From the NCBI GenBank assembly GCA_020466095.1, contig CM035808.1:69325957-69389956 (forward strand): a stretch of DNA of 64,000 nt, written 5' to 3'. The notes beneath the pieces were generated by a model. It was not told where the DNA came from. It saw only the letters and a program-made list of their open reading frames with translations, and made no database searches. This DNA is from Chlorops oryzae (taxonomy: Eukaryota; Arthropoda; Insecta; Diptera; Chloropidae). Positions within the stretch are counted from its first letter, which is position 1. Every line of letters starts with the position of its first letter. A program made the position numbers and the translations under genes. Shown in pieces: positions 1 to 8,429 of the stretch.

Positions 1-940
1 TTCATTAAGCTAATTTCAATTCAAGTTCAATATAATATATGTAGTTTTCGCTTTAAGTATTATAGTTTAAGTTTACGACTATGGACTACGCGAGTGGGAC
101 TTTACAGCTTACCGATCTCCAACTGACTGTCCTTTCTTTTCTCTTTTACTACCTTAAGTCCTTGCCCACACTTTAGTTGTACGGCCGATTACTATGTCAC
201 CTCGTTTACACTCCAGTTGTACAACCGATCGCTATGTAACCTCGTTTACATACATATATTTACGTAAAATGACTTGCTGATGCGGCCGAGATATTATACC
301 TTTTTAGGCGGCACTTATTTCCGACGATATCCCGAAAAAACAATTAATTATTAAACTCAGAAACTAAACAGACACATACAAGCATAAATGCATTCAAACA
401 AAACAAAACAATATGTGGTGCTGCCAGACTGAACGTTTTCAGAATAACTCCGATTAGTAGGTTTTTGCAAATATATAAGGGCATTTTAGGTAGCTTATAA
501 TTTTTTTGCGCTATCAAAGCATACGTCAATTCGTACATAATTAAAACATATTTAAAATCATCGTCTGTACTCCGGCGGCTGCGGATGTAATATCGGTGTG
601 AAAAATATCGATACTTTAAAACATCTTTATATTAATATGAAAATTCGCATTTTCGAGACTATCTCATTTGCGATGGAAAACCCTTTACACGTATGCTTTT
701 TCAGTTCCAGTATATTCTGCTTGGCTGACTTCGCACTTTAAGGGCTCAACGCTGTTAAAGTAAATTGAAAGGAAGTAACGAGCTCATTCCTTTGAAGAAA
801 TGAAATCAGAGTTGAAATTTCGATGACAGGTCGACAGAAATATAGGAAATGTGTGACTTAAATGCAACCCTGTGAGTCCGATTACTTGTAATAAGCGTAT
901 GCGTTGAAGTAGCGAAAGTAAGTCAAAGTACTTATTTGTT
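1..940. other. Unassigned AT-rich sequence with a short tandem duplication
   Basis: No gene is recognised. Positions about 175-251 hold two adjacent, diverged copies of a unit of about 40 bp that starts AGTTGTAC and ends CTCGTTTACA. Such doublets are common in LTR U3 regions, but I see no paired LTR, PBS or polypurine tract, so the identity stays open. The short open frames here lack protein-like composition. Confidence 0.4.
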
Positions 941-941
941 T

Positions 942-1940
942 TTATACTCAGCGTAAGCAGGGTATATTAGGGTATCTTGTAACAGCCAGAATAACGCTCC
1001 GTAGATATAGACATATATATATATATATATTCTTGATCAGGATCAAAAATTCGATTTAGACATGTCCGTCCGTCCGTGTCCGGATCTCCTCCGAAACGGC
1101 TGGACCAATCAAGTCGAAATGTGGCACACAGGTATATCGGGGTCCGAGTATGATCCTAACTAAAAATGGAAGACATCCGCTCACTGCCACGCCCACAAAT
1201 GAATTTAATGTGTTTTCAGTAAAATGCTTGTAACTTGCGAACCACTCAACACATTTCATTGATATTTGGTGTACTGGTAAACTACGAAAAGGGACATATC
1301 CTGGAAAAAAATTGACGCCGCCCTCCGTGAGTCACGCCCACAACTAAGGGCTTATCGTAACTTGTGAAGTAAAAGGCGTAGAAGCTTCAAATTCGCAACA
1401 TAGGTTGACCAAGACGAATGAAAGGTGTAGGAAAAAATTTTATGAGGCCCGCCCACTTCCACGCCCACAAATGAAGATTTTTCGTAACTTCCGAAGTAAA
1501 AGGCGTAGAAGCTTCAAATTCGCAACATAGGTTCAGCAAGGCGAATGAAAGGTGTAGGAAAAAATTTTATGTAGCCCGCCCACTGCCACGCCCACAAATA
1601 GAGAATTTTCATAACTTCCGAAGTAAAAGGCGTAGAAGCTTCAAATTCGCAACATAGGTTGACCAAGGCGAAGGAAAGGTGTAGGAAAAAAATGTATGTG
1701 GCCCACCCACTGCCACGCCCACAAATGGAGATTTTTCGTAACTTCCGAAGTAAAAAGCGTAGAAGCTTCAAATTAGCAACATAGGTTCACCAAGGCGAAT
1801 GAAAGGTGTAGGAAATAATTTATGTGGCCCTCCCACTGCCACGCCCATAAATAGAGAAGCAAAACATAGTGCGCTCATAACATCGGGACGCTGGGTATTT
1901 TAAAGTCGGACTTTACCGACTTTAGCTTTCTTACTTGTTT
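942..1940 (+). mobile_element. DINE-1/Helentron-like non-autonomous repeat
   Basis: The 5' end (TACTCAGCGTAAGCAGGGTA) is found again in inverse orientation at 7,211-7,232, which shows it is the terminus of a dispersed family. It is followed by an (AT)n tract, the GTCCGTCCGTCC-type segment common in drosophilid repeats, a central 127-bp minisatellite, and near the 3' end a hairpin (AAAGTCGG/CCGACTTT, about 1,899-1,921) before TTACTTGTTT. Subterminal block, central tandem array and 3' stem-loop are the known architecture of DINE-1/INE-1 Helentron derivatives. Class assignment is inference from layout; no coding capacity is present. Confidence 0.6.
1371..1830 (+). repeat. 127-bp tandem repeat, about 4 copies
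   Basis: The anchor GAAGCTTCAAATT starts at 1,381, 1,508, 1,635 and 1,762, giving an exact 127-bp spacing three times. Each unit also carries CCACGCCCACAAAT and GGTGTAGGAAA. Units differ by a few substitutions. The array is the central minisatellite of the DINE-like repeat; the open frames across it are by-products of the period. Confidence 0.9.
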
Positions 1941-2685
1941 GTTAATAAAATTAATATTTGGACGGCGTTCTTTTAAGAATTCAAGTGTTGTTAAAGACAT
2001 TCTGATATGTTACTCAAAAATACAGCAAAAAATTTCGGGTAAGTGCGTTTTTCGCGTAAGTGCATAAAATTGTCTGGGAATAATTGAATGCAGCTAAGCA
2101 AAATATACTGTATCGCATTTTCGCTTGTTAAAAACAGTTGAAAACAACAAACAGCCGTCTTGTATACATATATTTTTCGATTAATAAAAACAATTGAGTT
2201 TTGCGAAAAACCTTGCTGCGATTTATATTTACTAACATTTATAAATACCATAATGAACTTCGTTCTTATCTGGTGTCCTATGACACAACTCAACTTGTTT
2301 CAAAAGTAAAAGATGGAAATTAAGACTGGGAGAACACAATCTCTTTAGAAAAAGAAAGCAAAGAATTAACGAGAATGTTTTTTTGGAAACCTTATAAAAA
2401 ATTGGAATAAAAATGACCTTAATGTAACAGAGCAAGAACTGGCAGCAGAAGAAATGGAAATATTAAAACAAATGATGAAGGTACTAAGAGATAAGAGACA
2501 AAATAAAAATAGAAAAAAAGAGCTGGTTAAGCTAAATGGTAAATCCTTCAGATTAACTATAGGAATTTCGAACGAACTAAAAATAAAACGAGTAAAATAA
2601 TTGTTTAAGAAGCATGAGATGTATTTACCAAAACCGCAGAAAATAATGTTTGTAGCTATTAAATTTTATATATATTGGTGAGGGT

Positions 2686-2716
<31 letters not shown>

Positions 2717-3039
2717 TATCAGTTATGCAATTAGTAAACTTGTAATGGACTCTTTTCCTATATGCCGGGGTACTTACTCAGCCGAGTGACCAGAATCCAG
2801 TTCTCACAATTATTTATAATAGAAGAGCTCCCGACGTACACGTTACAAGTAGATGTTTATTTATAAAAGAGAGGAGGTGCTTCTTTAAGGCACCAAGTTG
2901 GAAAGGTTACAAGAGGATCTAATTTACTTTGTTCCCTTATCTTAACTCCTATTCTAAAATACTCTAAATACAGCTAGACCTATTCGTTATGTACCTGGGG
3001 CTTAATTCGAAAGGAAAAGAACTACGAAATGTTCACCGT
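1941..3039. other. Unassigned sequence with an A26 tract
   Basis: No gene is recognised. A run of 26 A at 2,691-2,716 follows a short lysine-rich open stretch on the plus strand (about 2,430-2,600, ending in TAA, containing EEMEILKQMMKVLRDK). This could be the 3' end of a retroposed sequence, but no target duplication was found. From 2,760 to 3,039 the sequence has no recognised match. Confidence 0.35.
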
Positions 3040-3140
3040 GCGTAACGTTTGCCGGGTGCGAAGTTTGCCGTGTGTGACGTTTGCCGGGTGCGAAGTTTGC
3101 CGGGTGCGAAGTTTGCCGTGTGTGACGTTTGCCGGGTACG
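3040..3140 (+). repeat. GC-rich minisatellite, unit about 15 bp
   Basis: Six or so head-to-tail copies alternate between GTTTGCCGGGTGCGAA and GTTTGCCGTGTGTGAC. The block is clearly more GC-rich than its AT-rich surroundings. No coding or family assignment. Confidence 0.85.
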
Positions 3141-3249
3141 GTACCTCCTAGCTTGGGTAAACAAACAGCGAAACTAAAACTAACTTTGAGTCGCCCGTGA
3201 ACCAAAAAAACTACCTGAGCAAAACTAAGTATAGTCGTATGTCACTGCA

Positions 3250-3672
3250 AAAGGTCGATGAATGCTGTGAACCCGTGCAAAGATGATATAGACCGAGCAT
3301 TGCACGAGTACTGTCAATGAAAATGTCGAATGTCGATGCAAAAATGTCTATGAATGAGGTGTGCACGTGCAAAGAGGATATAGACAGAACAGTGCACGAG
3401 TATGGTCAATGAAAATAACGAATGTTGATGCAAAATGTCTACGAATGAGGTGTACACGTGCAAAGAGGATATAGACCGAGCACTGCACGAATACTGTCAG
3501 TGAAAATGTCGAATGTCGATACAAAAATGTCTATGGCTGAGGTGTACATGTGCAAAGAGGATATAGACCGAGCATTGCACGAGTACTGTCAGTGAAAATG
3601 TCGAATGTCGATGCAAAAATGTCTATGAATGAGGTGTACACGTGCAAAGAGGATATAGACCGAGCATTGCGA
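3250..3672 (+). repeat. 92-bp tandem repeat, about 5 copies
   Basis: The anchor GTGCAAAG(A/T)GGATATAGAC begins at 3,275, 3,367, 3,458, 3,550 and 3,642, giving spacings of 92, 91, 92 and 92 bp. Units also share ATGTCGAATGTCGATGCAAA. The first copy is the most diverged. The array abuts and truncates the C48-like frame on its right side. Confidence 0.9.
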
Positions 3673-4092
3673 CATTCTCAAAGAATTTAGCTATGTTTGT
3701 GTATATCTCAATGTAATTGTGTGGATTTAATGAGTCTTGGATAAATACTATTTGATTCCGCACAATTGCCAACATCCAGTGGTTTTTCACACATATGGGT
3801 AATAACCAATTTTTATTTTCCTCGCATCAATGTTTTTTATAATTGTTTTAAATCGCAACTCAGCTATGCTTTCCGTAGCCTCTACTGCCGCTTTTATTGC
3901 TGCGTACGTGATAAAATTCAAAATGTGCACTTCTCCTGAAATAGGATCATGCCTTTTTAATATCCAATCAAAAAAAACATTGATATGAGTATCACCCAGC
4001 CACTGGTTGTCAAATAAATCAATATACTCTTTTTTAGTTATCTCCGTTGCTCGTTTTCCGATCATGTAAGAACAAATTTGTTCATTGGCCAT
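3673..4092 (-). pseudogene. Ulp1/SENP-like (C48) cysteine protease remnant
   Basis: The frame starts at an ATG at 4,092 and runs 101 codons to a TGA near 3,787. The N-terminal half has the C48 layout: an I-T-x-x-(E/D)-L stretch, then NQWLGDTHINVFFDWIL, matching the family's W-L-(N/x)-D-x-x-I-N-x-(F/Y) block, then VHILNF. Reading straight through the TGA in the same frame gives KNHWMLAIV and FIQDSLN, the positions of the catalytic His (HW) and Asp (DS). About 25 codons later the frame enters the 92-bp array, so the Q-D-C/G block with the catalytic Cys is absent. SUMO-type proteases occur both as host genes and as passengers of DNA transposons; the source is not decided here. One nonsense codon plus truncation make it non-functional. 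Confidence 0.65.
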
Positions 4093-4150
4093 TTTTTTTA
4101 TTTTTTTTATTTTTTTTATTTTTTTTTATTTTTTATTATTTTTTCTTATT
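4093..4150. repeat. T-rich low-complexity tract
   Basis: (T6-8 A) repeats, i.e. (TTTTTTTA)n-like sequence, immediately upstream of the C48-like start codon on the minus strand. Confidence 0.8.
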
Positions 4151-4563
4151 TGATCAGAGCTGAGAAACAATGAAGCAAATTTGTAATAAAAATTTGAATT
4201 TGGAAAACTGATTAGATATTCTCACTTGTCGACTTGCGTCTGGATGTATTTGGATCGTTGCCGTTTTAAATTTTTCCCTTCTCCAGGTGCTTCTATAAGA
4301 ATTAAATAAGTTTTATTATTGTGCAAAGAGTCGCGTCTTTTTTAATACCTTTCTTTTAGTATTCCCTCACTGCTGCGGTGTCAATATCGAATGCTATGCG
4401 TTCATGCATTTCGTTTTATATTTTATTTGTTTAATTGAAAGATAACCAAAATGCCTTTAATGAATTTCTTAGATATGAGTTTCTGTTTATTGCTTAAGTC
4501 GGGTATGTGGTTGGTGATATACGAGGGTCTAAATTAATGTTCTTGACTTTAACGTGTAGCGCA
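4151..4563. other. Unassigned sequence 3' of env copy A
   Basis: In the minus-strand sense this follows the env stop. It would be where the 3' LTR of the donor retrovirus-like element belongs. A purine-rich stretch (AGTGAGGGAATACTAAAAGAAAG) lies near 4,350-4,372, but no second LTR was found to confirm a boundary. Confidence 0.3.
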
Positions 4564-6050
4564 TTAAACTCCTGTTGTTTTTTCTGTTTCTTTGTATCGT
4601 TTCAGAATTGTTCGAACACTTTCATTCCGCTTAATATTTTGGCTTTCTCTTGCCATTTCCTGTTTTTTTTCTACTCTTACCGATCTTCTTTTAAAAATAA
4701 AATATAATCCTATTATCCCTTCTATAATTATCAATAGAAGTGTGCCACTAATGCCGTATGATATGTTGCGATGAAAAATCTGCTCCCTTATGTATGGTCT
4801 ATTTTTAAAACTTTTTACTATTATGTCTTCGAAAATTATTAGTGTGTTATTAAGATTTAACGTTTTATCAGAGTAAAAATATTTCTCTTCCATCATGGTA
4901 CGAGAATTGAAAAAATTTTCCTTTTTAATTGTGATACTGCAATTCGAAAAAGTTATAAGGGCGTTATTGGTTAATGTTATATTTCTTTTGTCGCAAGTTT
5001 GATTTATAGTTACTTTTTTAGCGTTTTTCACTAATACGGTTCCTTCATCGATATACTTGATAAATGTTTTGTTATTGAAAATGAAATTACAATTATCCTG
5101 GATAGCACAATGCTGACTTCTTTTTTAATCCTTTAAAATGGCGTTTTCTTGGAATGAGAAAATATTTCCGTCTATTTCAGTCACTAACTCATCATTTGTC
5201 ATTATCTCGAAAAATTCCTTATTAGGGACTGGAGTGATTAGGTTGACTTATGTCTGTATTAGGTTTCGGGGGACCTTAATCACAATTTTTAATGAATTTT
5301 GTGCGTGGGACAATATCCCGACTCTAAGTAATTTCAATTTAAAGAAATTTATTTTGAATTTGTCTATCTCTTCCGGAGTTAAAATGCTTGGATATATTAT
5401 ACCGCTTTTTGCTGCTGCTACGCTATCCTGAATCAGATTTATTTTGTTTTCGATACTATTTAATTTAAACATTTGATCAATGAACCTTTATATATTTATA
5501 TTTTTCGAGTCTATTGTGTTCAAAAATTCTCTGTCCTCGTCTACTGCTACTTTTAGTGCTCCTAGGGTGGCGTTGAAATGATTGTTAATGGCTATCTGCT
5601 CGTTAAGGCCCTCTATTGCGTTGTGATCACTTTCTACTACTGTTGTAAGGTGGTCTTCTATTTCCTGTCTATCTTGGTCGTCCATGACCCCGAATAACCA
5701 TTTGGTTGCTGTGCCTTTTGCGTTTATTAACCCTCTACTTCGGCGTTTATGTTCGTAAGGGGTTATGGACTGCAACTTTAGTCTAATTGTTTTGATTTCG
5801 TTTAATAACACTAATTTGTTGTAAATGGTTACTTTATTTATGTAGTCTTCCTTCGAGTTGAGCATGTTTGCAATCTCTTGCGGGTGGATTATGTGCAGAA
5901 TGGTGTATGCATCCTTTACGATTTCAGTGTTGAACATGTGAATCTCAATAAAGCCTTTTTGTTCGTTAATTAAGGACACCATCAGACTATCATAAATGGT
6001 TGTGATGAAAAAAACGATGACCGGAATTATCTGAAAATGTAGTGCTATTG
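4564..6050 (-). pseudogene. env: Gypsy-type (errantivirus-like) envelope gene, copy A, decayed
   Basis: Three frames belong to one gene. The first (5,488-5,982) carries a hydrophobic leader just upstream (IIPVIVFFITTIY, no in-frame ATG) and a furin-type site followed by a fusion-peptide-like start, KRRSRGLINAKG, then WLFGVMDDQDRQEI, typical of the F-like Env of gypsy-group elements. The second (5,248-5,472) and third (4,564-5,031) give the rest of the transmembrane subunit, with a membrane segment (ISGTLLLIIIEGIIGLYFIF) and a charged cytoplasmic tail. The frame is broken by a small deletion near 5,480-5,495 relative to copy B and by a break between 5,031 and 5,248. No gag or pol lies next to it on this strand. 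Confidence 0.8.
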
Positions 6051-6096
6051 TTAACCCACTACGCCTGCTTTTATTAATATTTGGTTTGAAGTGGTT

Positions 6097-6249
6097 TTAT
6101 ATTGTTGACCTTTCAATTTTTTGGTTGCGGCGTGCACCAGTAAGTCGCTTTATGTGAGGTATTAGAATTTCATGGGGAAAAATATATTGGCCTTTGTTGC
6201 TCATTGCATTTGCTCGTTGGTTTCTAATTTCATTCACTATTTTTCGCAT
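6097..6249 (-). CDS. Short basic open frame upstream of env copy A
   Basis: A 50-codon frame starting MRKIVNEIRNQRANAMSNKG and ending ERSTI. It is protein-like, basic, and lies directly upstream of env in the same strand. In gypsy-type elements env is made from a spliced RNA, so this could be the end of pol or part of an upstream exon; a pyrimidine-rich AG (CTACATTTTCAG) sits near 6,025-6,040. I do not recognise the product. Confidence 0.35.
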   Translation of the reverse strand: MRKIVNEIRNQRANAMSNKGQYIFPHEILIPHIKRLTGARRNQKIERSTI

Positions 6250-6569
6250 TATTATTTTTTATAAGCTTTTTGCATTGATCATGCAATCGATGTAAAGGAT
6301 TGGTACGTCTAAGAGGTAGGGTAGGGAGTTTAAAACATGGTAGACATTAAAGATGGAGCGAAGGGAAAATTTCAGGATTTTAAGCATCGCTGCATGAAGA
6401 AGTCGGGCAAAACATAGTTTCAAACTTATAATTTTTATCTGAACTTTTCGTTTGAATTTCGGTGGTTTTGTTATGGTACATTTCTTGTTTTCCAAGGATT
6501 GGACTAATTATTTTTATGTTTTATGGACTATATGTGTTTTAATTTTTCAATAAGTACCACATGTACCAA
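6250..6569. other. Unassigned sequence
   Basis: Contains a 78-codon minus-strand frame (6,259-6,495) with a lysine/leucine-rich composition and no motif I can name. Possibly the degraded pol end of the element that supplied env copy A; not supported further. Confidence 0.25.
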
Positions 6570-7232
6570 TTCCTGCAAACTTTTTCATACAAATTGCAGG
6601 ACACCTCCTAATTGATCTTTTTGCCAGCTTCGAGTGAGCGTGGCCGAAAAATTGGGAGTGGCAATCCGCTTTTTCTATATTTTTCTAGTATTTGTGGTCA
6701 AAAGGAATCCACGTGCTAAATATCAAAACTCTTGCTCCAAAAATGCAAATTTTGGAGTTTCAGTTACAAGGGGGGATGGGTGGCGGGGTGGTTGTATGTT
6801 GCTAATTTTTTAAACATTTCTTAATCTTTTCAAAAGTAATATCTATGCCAAATTTTATTGCTCTAGGGCAACTCCTTCTAGTTTTGGCCAAAGAATGTAT
6901 GAAGACGCGACACTGTGCGTCGGGGTCACCAATATAGCGAATGTCTACTCAAGAGCTAAGGAAGGACGTCAAGATCCTTTAGTCCTTATTTCATCAGGAG
7001 ATCACAATTCAACTATTTTTATTAGTTCAAAACCGAAAAATATTTTTCTTAAAATTTCATTATAAGGAAAACTTTTAATACAGGAAATCTAGAGCTACTA
7101 GACAAAAAAAAAATTTGAGTTCAAAGTTTTCCGAATGTGGAACTGCCACATATATATGTATATATCTACGACACTTAGTTCTGGATGTTACAAGATTTGC
7201 ACAAAATAGTATACCCTGCTTAGGCTGGGTAC
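6570..7232 (-). mobile_element. Second DINE-like repeat copy, inverse orientation
   Basis: On the minus strand it begins TACCCAGCCTAAGCAGGGTA and continues with CTTGTAACA, CCAGAA, and GTCGTAGATATA before a (CATA)n tract, the same order as the 5' end at 942-1,030. The body (6,600-7,130) differs from the first copy and lacks the 127-bp array. The far end is approximate. Confidence 0.55.
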
Positions 7233-7249
7233 AAAAAGGAAGAAAATGC

Positions 7250-7790
7250 AAAATTGTACAACGGGCTAATCGACGCTATTAAGGACGCAGAGGAAGTTTT
7301 CAAACAGCAGCAACAAAAACAGCAAAAAAATTATATTTTGCTCTCTTCACGATTCTGAATAGTAAAATGGAGACCATAGAAAATTAATACCACTTAAAGT
7401 CATTGCAACATGGGTCTCGTCCTTTTTACCATTATGTCAAAATAATAAAAAAGAATTTGAAATGACAGAATCAAACTTCAACGTGAAAGAGTACACTAAG
7501 GTCATACCATAATTTTCAGGAAAATTAGAAGATGCTCAAAACTTCACCAACTTAATCGAATTATTTAACGCAGAAATTCCAGATAGTAAAAAACCAACTT
7601 ATTTTTCATTATTCTTCACCACCAAAACACCAGATAAAGTAAATTAAAACTCGAATTACTTCATGCAACTGGCATAACAAATTTAATACAAAATTTATAG
7701 GCAATGTTTAAGCCCAGAAAAACTGCAAACACTGTATTAGATGAATTATCCAGAGCAACACAAGGCCGAAAACCAATATAATAATTGACC
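7250..7790 (+). pseudogene. LTR-retrotransposon gag fragment
   Basis: A stretch near 7,256-7,330 reads LYNGLIDAIKDAEEVFKQQQ. From an ATG at 7,462 the frame reads MTESNFNVKEYTKVIP, a stop, then FSGKLEDAQNFTNLIELFNA, resembling the start of the capsid domain of gypsy-lineage Gag (pattern: P-x-F-S-G-x-x-E-D). A further piece in another frame (about 7,700-7,785) reads FKPRKTANTVLDELSRATQG. Several stops; no zinc knuckle. Assignment rests on pattern only. Confidence 0.5.
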
Positions 7791-7808
7791 TAAAATTCCT
7801 TTGTAGTA

Positions 7809-8273
7809 TGTATACGCATGAACGCACAAACTCAATTTTCCACTTCATTCACGACATAAATGGTTTCATATAACCCAATTTTTTCCAAGTTGCACTCATT
7901 GTACGAGCAACATATTTTGCAGGCAGCGTCGTCGAATCGTAGGAAAGTGTTTAACCAGCATACCCCACAACCTTATTCGTAAGATTCTATATTTTTTAAT
8001 TGTAATTTATTTATGCTTACGTAACATATTTTTGATATAAATAAAGCTTGAAGTTAAGTTGGAACTTCAGATTGGATAAACATGCGAAACCTTTTACTTT
8101 TACATTTTCAGTAATTGGCCTATCTCCGCCGTATTAACATAGAGATAATGCGCGCTAGCCGGCAAATAGATTTGCTAGTCCTGCTGCTCAGCAATAGCGG
8201 GGCATAACAAAAATAAAACCTCTAGAATATAAACAAATAAAAAGGATAAAATCGAAGTATAAATCCTACGCGA
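7809..8273 (+). mobile_element. LTR-like repeat, copy 1
   Basis: Begins TGTATACGCATGAACGCACA. It is a diverged match along its whole length to 25,411-25,878 and 30,813-31,280 (shared blocks include GAACGCACAAAC, CGAGCAACATATTT, GATATAAATAAA, GCTGCTCAGCAAT). The start resembles the LTR of the mdg1-like element at 49,656 (GAACGCACAAACAC), suggesting a related LTR. No PBS or partner LTR in cis was found. Confidence 0.5.
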
Positions 8274-8429
8274 AAGATTTATTCAAGGAAAAGAATATAA
8301 GCAGGCGCTATCTGGAATTCGCAGAAAATAGGGAATTGGACCCCTTTGGACAGGACCAAAATTAATCAAAAGCCTTTTGTGGGTCAAAAGTTGTACAAAA
8401 ACCTAAGGCTTTGAGCAAAATGTAAGTGG

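Noticed and set aside
1514..1771. 85-codon minus-strand frame with internal repeats (SICGRGSG / YLWAWQWAG)
   Set aside because: It is the translation of the 127-bp minisatellite; the internal repetition follows the DNA period.
3002..3205. 67-codon minus-strand frame with GKRHTRQTSHPANFA repeats
   Set aside because: By-product of the 15-bp GC-rich minisatellite, no protein-like flanks.
3250..3672. CRISPR-like array
   Set aside because: The 92-bp units are contiguous with no unique spacers, and the sequence is eukaryotic.
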